Program-made: the position numbers and the translations under genes | Notes under the pieces: model-generated | Told to the model about the DNA's origin: nothing | Database searches by the model: none | The model's input: the letters and a program-made list of their open reading frames with translations, nothing else | Shown: piece after piece, positions 40,215 to 43,996 of the stretch | How the letters are laid out: the number at the start of each line of letters is the position of its first letter | Numbering within the stretch: position 1 is the first letter of the stretch | DNA from: an uncultured Candidatus Marinamargulisbacteria bacterium | Lineage (GTDB): Bacteria > Margulisbacteria > Riflemargulisbacteria > GWF2-35-9 | Direction: 5' to 3' | DNA: 43,996 nt | NCBI GenBank assembly: GCA_903910705.1 | Contig: CAIWAN010000061.1 | Span: 1-43,996 of the forward strand

Positions 40215-43200
40215 GCGTACGGATATCAAACGGATTCTCATTATTGGTTCAGGCCCCATTATTATTGGCCAAGCGTGTGAGTTCGATTACTCGGGGACGC
40301 AGGCGGTAAAAGCCTTAAAAGAAGAGGGCTACGAGGTTATCCTTATCAACTCCAATCCTGCGTCGATCATGACCGACCCCGAGCTGGCCGATCGAACCTA
40401 TATCGAACCGATAACCCCTGATGTCGTCGCCGATATCATCGCCAAAGAGCGACCTGATGCGATGCTGCCGACGATGGGAGGCCAAACCGCGCTCAATATC
40501 GCGATTGCCCTTTCCGAGAACGGCACGCTCGAAAAATATAACGTAGAGCTCATTGGTGCCAAATTCGACGCCATCAAAAAAGCTGAAGATCGAAAATTAT
40601 TTAAAGACGCCATGACCAAAATTGGGGTCAGTACCCCCGATTCCGACTTAGCCTATACCGTCGAGGATGCCCTTCGCATTGCCGACACGATCGGCTATCC
40701 GTTGATCATTCGCCCCGCTTATACCTTGGGTGGAACGGGCGGCGGTATCGCCTATAACCGTGAAGAACTCATCGCGGTGGTCGAGAACGGTCTCAAGGAA
40801 AGCCCGATCACACAAGTCTTGGTTGAGCAATCGGTCTTGGGTTGGAAAGAATACGAGCTTGAGGTCATGAAAGACAAAAACGACAATGTCACCATTATTT
40901 GTTCTATCGAAAATTTTGACCCGATGGGCGTGCATACGGGTGACAGTATTACCATCGCACCGGCTCAAACCTTGACCGACAAAGAGTTTCAGCGTTTACG
41001 TGATTATTCCATCGCGATCATGCGCGAAATTGGCGTGGATACCGGTGGTAGTAACATTCAGTTTGCGATCAACCCCGATAACGGCGATGTCATTGTTATC
41101 GAAATGAACCCGCGAGTCTCTCGCAGCTCCGCGCTCGCCTCCAAGGCAACAGGGTTCCCGATCGCCAAGATCGCGGCCAAACTAGCCGTTGGCTACACCC
41201 TCGATGAGATTCCCAACGATATTACTCGTTATACACCGGCTGCTTTTGAGCCCACGCTTGATTATGTGGTGGTCAAGATCCCTCGCTTCGCTTTCGAAAA
41301 ATTCCCTAACGCCAATCCTATTCTTGGAACGACGATGAAATCGGTGGGTGAGGGCATGGCCATTGGTCGCACCTTCAAAGAAGCCATGAATAAAGCCTTG
41401 CGATCGATGGAGATCGGCCACTATGGGTTTGATGAAGCCAAAAATGTGGATTCCAAAGTGTTACGGGACAAATTGATCTATCCCAATGCGTCACGGATTT
41501 TTTATATCAAAGGCGCGTTTGCAGCAGGGATGAGTAATCAAGCCATTTTTGATCTAACCAAGATCGACCCTTGGTTTTTAGACCAGCTCCGTGAGCTTTA
41601 TGATTTTGAACTGACGATTACCGCCCCCATTTCCGAAGATAAATTATTGCAGGCCAAACGGTTGGGGTTTTCAGACCGCTTCTTGGCTCAACTGTTGCAG
41701 TGTAAAGAACTCGATATCGTGGCGTTGCGCAAACAATGGCAGATCCGGCCTGTCTTTAAAATGGTGGATACCTGTGCGGGCGAGTTTAAAGCCGTCACTC
41801 CCTATTATTATTCGTCCTATGATGAACAAGACGATATCGAACCCTCCGATCGAGATAAGATCATGGTTCTGGGCGGAGGCCCTAACCGTATTGGTCAGGG
41901 GATCGAGTTCGACTATTGCTGCGTGCACGCCTCCTTAGCGATCCGCGAATCAGGACTTGAGTCGATCATGGTCAACTCCAACCCCGAAACCGTTAGTACC
42001 GATTATGATATTTCTGATCGACTCTTTTTCGAGCCGCTCACGTTTGAGGATGTCATGAGTATTATCGATAGCGAAAAACCCAAAGGCGTGATTGTTCAGT
42101 TTGGTGGGCAGACCCCGCTTAAGTTAGCCAATCAACTCCTTGCGGCGGGTGCGCCCATTATTGGGACATCTCCCCATTCGATCGATCTTGCCGAGGATCG
42201 AGAACTCTTCGGGAACCTTGTCAACGAGCTGGGTTTGTTGCAACCCCAAAATGGGATCGCTCGAAACCTCGACGAAGCGTTTGGGGTCGTGGATAAGATC
42301 GGTTTTCCGGTTGTCGTTCGGCCTTCTTTTGTTCTGGGTGGACGGGGTATGGAGATCGTTTATGAGCGAGCCGACCTAGAGCGGTACATGAAGGAAGCCG
42401 TCATGGTTTCAGAGGATCGACCTATTTTGATCGATCGATTCCTCGAAGAAGCGATCGAGGTTGACGTGGATGCCTTGGCGGATGGACAGGCTTGTGTCAT
42501 CGCGGGGATCATGGAGCATATCGAAGAAGCAGGCATTCATTCGGGCGATAGCGCGTGTATGTTGCCAACGCAAAATTTAAGCAAAGCCGTTCTGGATGAA
42601 GTGGCGCGCGTCACCAAGTTGCTTGCGAAGGCACTCAACGTGATCGGGTTGATGAATATTCAATTCGCCATCAAAGACGGTCTCGTTTATATCCTCGAGG
42701 TCAATCCTCGTGCGTCGCGAACCGTGCCCTTTGTGTCAAAGGCGACGGGTATCGCATGGGCGAAAATGGCGACCAAGGTGATGCTGGGGCAAAAGATCTC
42801 CGAGCTTGGCGTGAGGGAGATCATTCCCAAATATGTGTCGGTCAAAGAAGCCGTTCTTCCGTTCAATAAATTTACGGGTCAAGATACTATTCTGGGGCCT
42901 GAGATGAAGTCAACCGGCGAGGTCATGGGTATAGCCGCTTCATTTGGTGAAGCGTTTGCGAAGTCTCAGATCGCGGCGGGCGAGAAATTCCCTCTGAGCG
43001 GGAATGTGTTTATTTCCGTAAACGATCAAGACAAGAAAAAGATCCTCCCCATCGCCAAGAAATTACAAGACCAAGGGTTTAATATCCTTGCCACACGCGG
43101 CACAGCCACGGTTTTAAAAGATTTTGGCTTGACGGTTAAAGAGGTGCTAAAGGTCAACCAAGGGCGACCCAATATTGCCGATATCATTCGCAGTAAAGAC

Positions 43201-43398
43201 GTTCAACTGATTATCAATACGCCGGTGGGCAAATTAGCGCACATCGACGATAAGATCATTCGTCAATCAGCGTTGCTTTATAAAGTGTTCACCATTACCA
43301 CGATCTCCGCCGCAACGGCGATGGTGGTCGCTGTAGAAAAAGTCCAACATCAAAAGCTAACCGTAAAATCCATTCAGGAATATTACCTCGAAGCCTGA
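40207..43398 (+). CDS. carB: Carbamoyl-phosphate synthase large subunit
   Basis: CarB makes carbamoyl phosphate for pyrimidines and arginine from bicarbonate, ATP and ammonia supplied by CarA. At 1063 residues it is full length. The N-terminal half begins [20 protein letters not shown], with ATP-grasp motifs [13 protein letters not shown] and [19 protein letters not shown]. The second half repeats this: [19 protein letters not shown], then [16 protein letters not shown] and [19 protein letters not shown]. An MGS-like regulatory domain closes the protein ([15 protein letters not shown]). carA is not in the window. Confidence 0.97.
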   Translation: MPKRTDIKRILIIGSGPIIIGQACEFDYSGTQAVKALKEEGYEVILINSNPASIMTDPELADRTYIEPITPDVVADIIAKERPDAMLPTMGGQTALNIAIALSENGTLEKYNVELIGAKFDAIKKAEDRKLFKDAMTKIGVSTPDSDLAYTVEDALRIADTIGYPLIIRPAYTLGGTGGGIAYNREELIAVVENGLKESPITQVLVEQSVLGWKEYELEVMKDKNDNVTIICSIENFDPMGVHTGDSITIAPAQTLTDKEFQRLRDYSIAIMREIGVDTGGSNIQFAINPDNGDVIVIEMNPRVSRSSALASKATGFPIAKIAAKLAVGYTLDEIPNDITRYTPAAFEPTLDYVVVKIPRFAFEKFPNANPILGTTMKSVGEGMAIGRTFKEAMNKALRSMEIGHYGFDEAKNVDSKVLRDKLIYPNASRIFYIKGAFAAGMSNQAIFDLTKIDPWFLDQLRELYDFELTITAPISEDKLLQAKRLGFSDRFLAQLLQCKELDIVALRKQWQIRPVFKMVDTCAGEFKAVTPYYYSSYDEQDDIEPSDRDKIMVLGGGPNRIGQGIEFDYCCVHASLAIRESGLESIMVNSNPETVSTDYDISDRLFFEPLTFEDVMSIIDSEKPKGVIVQFGGQTPLKLANQLLAAGAPIIGTSPHSIDLAEDRELFGNLVNELGLLQPQNGIARNLDEAFGVVDKIGFPVVVRPSFVLGGRGMEIVYERADLERYMKEAVMVSEDRPILIDRFLEEAIEVDVDALADGQACVIAGIMEHIEEAGIHSGDSACMLPTQNLSKAVLDEVARVTKLLAKALNVIGLMNIQFAIKDGLVYILEVNPRASRTVPFVSKATGIAWAKMATKVMLGQKISELGVREIIPKYVSVKEAVLPFNKFTGQDTILGPEMKSTGEVMGIAASFGEAFAKSQIAAGEKFPLSGNVFISVNDQDKKKILPIAKKLQDQGFNILATRGTATVLKDFGLTVKEVLKVNQGRPNIADIIRSKDVQLIINTPVGKLAHIDDKIIRQSALLYKVFTITTISAATAMVVAVEKVQHQKLTVKSIQEYYLEA

Positions 43399-43417
43399 GT
43401 CAATAAGGACGAACGCC

Positions 43418-43705
43418 ATGAAAGACTATCTGTTAAAAAAAGATATGAATACGATTTGTGAATCGGCTCAACGTTATCGGGTAAAAAAGTTGATGCTTTT
43501 TGGTAGTATGTTGAGTCGACAATCAGCGAATGATATCGATTTAGCTGTTTCTGGGCTTTCTGGCCGTTCATTTTTTCAGTTTCATGCTGATTTAGATGGA
43601 ACCCTTAGCCTTCCTGTTGATATGATCGATCTGGATGTTAAAAGCCCCTTCGTGGATTTAGTTGAGATTACAGGGAAGGTGATCTATGACGTTGATAAAA
43701 GATAA
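43418..43705 (+). CDS. MNT-type minimal nucleotidyltransferase (antitoxin-like)
   Basis: This is a 95-residue minimal nucleotidyltransferase. The catalytic pattern is LMLFGSMLSRQSANDIDLAVSG, that is GS-x8-DxD, followed by a third acidic region (DMIDLDV). AAGGA lies upstream of the ATG. Such genes often pair with a HEPN protein as an antitoxin-toxin module, where the MNT enzyme AMPylates the HEPN toxin. The gene after it, overlapping by 20 nt, has HEPN-like features, supporting that reading. Confidence 0.78.
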   Translation: MKDYLLKKDMNTICESAQRYRVKKLMLFGSMLSRQSANDIDLAVSGLSGRSFFQFHADLDGTLSLPVDMIDLDVKSPFVDLVEITGKVIYDVDKR

Positions 43706-43901
43706 GGTTGATGCTGAGTGCTATTTTATTGAAAAGCAGTTGGCGCTGTTGCCTCCTTCTGACAAACTCCCGTTTGCAGATCAAGTTTATGTCGCAGGTA
43801 TTGGCGCTCTTTTAAACTCAATTTGTAATGGACTTGAGAATGTATTGAAACAAATTCGATACTGTAACATTCTTTCTGTAAAATTCAAAAAACGCCCATA
43901 G
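43686..43901 (+). pseudogene. HEPN-like (HepT-type) protein, probably truncated
   Basis: The 71-residue frame looks like the N-terminal half of a HepT/HEPN protein: an initial helix KVDAECYFIEKQLALL, then a LLNSICNGLENVLKQI helix resembling the family's YNGIENxxKRI pattern. After that the sequence turns into a basic tail (LSVKFKKRP) and stops. The usual R-x4-H catalytic motif and second half, expected for a protein near 110-150 residues, are missing. A frameshift or deletion near 43860 is likely. A genuine short protein remains possible. Confidence 0.6.
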
Positions 43902-43905
43902 TCGC

Positions 43906-43955
43906 ACTTGGGTACATGTGTGCAACTCAAAGAGTTGTGCATCATGTGCACAAGT
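43906..43955 (+). repeat. Long imperfect inverted repeat at the window end
   Basis: Nested pairs can be read: ACTTG (43906-43910) with CAAGT (43951-43955), ACATG (43914-43918) with CATGT (43943-43947), and CAACTC (43923-43928) with GAGTTG (43932-43937) around AAA. It directly follows the truncated HEPN frame and lacks a T-run. It could be a small palindromic element or the structure left by the event that cut the gene. The sequence from 43956 to the end holds nothing I recognise. Confidence 0.5.
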
Positions 43956-43996
43956 TGACGAAGTGGGTCAAAAGGTTTTCCATAGTGTTTGAGAAA

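Noticed and set aside
1-43996. CRISPR arrays, tRNA or rRNA genes, transposases, prophage genes
   Set aside because: I saw no regularly spaced repeats, no tRNA cloverleaf, and no integrase, transposase or phage structural genes while reading both strands.

Overview
The window comes from an uncultured-looking, flagellated diderm bacterium with roughly 45-50% GC (estimated by eye) and standard stop codons. FlgH and FlgI (L- and P-ring proteins) imply an outer membrane and periplasm. FliW sits with CsrA, and the promoters look like sigma-54, sigma-28 and sigma-70 types. I cannot name the phylum. A candidate-phylum relative such as Margulisbacteria would fit the gene content, but that is a guess.

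Layout. (1) 1-343 is a regulatory region with a sigma-70-like promoter, a sigma-54-type promoter and a 20-nt direct repeat. (2) 344-9568 is a late-flagellar operon: flgF, flgG, flgA, flgH, flgI, flgJ, then flgM behind a near-perfect sigma-28 promoter, flgN, flgK, flgL, fliW, csrA and a protein I do not recognise. (3) 9745-11175 is flagellin 1, preceded by a second sigma-54-type promoter and followed by a hairpin terminator. (4) 11286-18900 is accB, recJ and an AddB/AddA-like helicase-nuclease pair. (5) 19080-24783 holds flagellin 2 (behind a sigma-28 promoter and a CsrA-type GGA hairpin), flaG, an oversized fliD, fliS and a small unknown gene. (6) 24780-37421 is a tightly overlapping flagellar glycosylation operon. 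It has a Maf-type glycosyltransferase, a complete-looking nonulosonate (legionaminic-acid type) pathway, a HisF/HisH/N-acetyl-sugar amidotransferase trio, a radical SAM enzyme, a CBS-domain nucleotidyltransferase and a CMP-sugar synthetase. (7) 37378-43996 is mixed: two proteins I do not recognise, a DUF559 endonuclease carrying palindromic repeats, a methyltransferase, carB, and a MNT/HEPN-type pair whose HEPN partner looks truncated.

How it fits together. The rod, rings, hook junction, cap and filament are encoded with their regulators (FlgM, FliW, CsrA). The two flagellins are then presumably decorated by Maf with a CMP-nonulosonate made by the downstream genes. Both flagellin leaders carry GGA motifs suited to CsrA, which fits FliW-CsrA-flagellin partner switching.

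Most notable: a FliD cap protein with five Flagellin-IN-like modules and an inserted discoidin-like (F5/8 type C) domain; a B12-type radical SAM gene inside the sugar pathway; a HisF paralogue whose catalytic Asp130 equivalent is Glu; flagellin paralogues whose variable middle is more conserved at DNA level than their terminal domains; and a shared 11-nt element at the predicted start sites of two sigma-54-type promoters.
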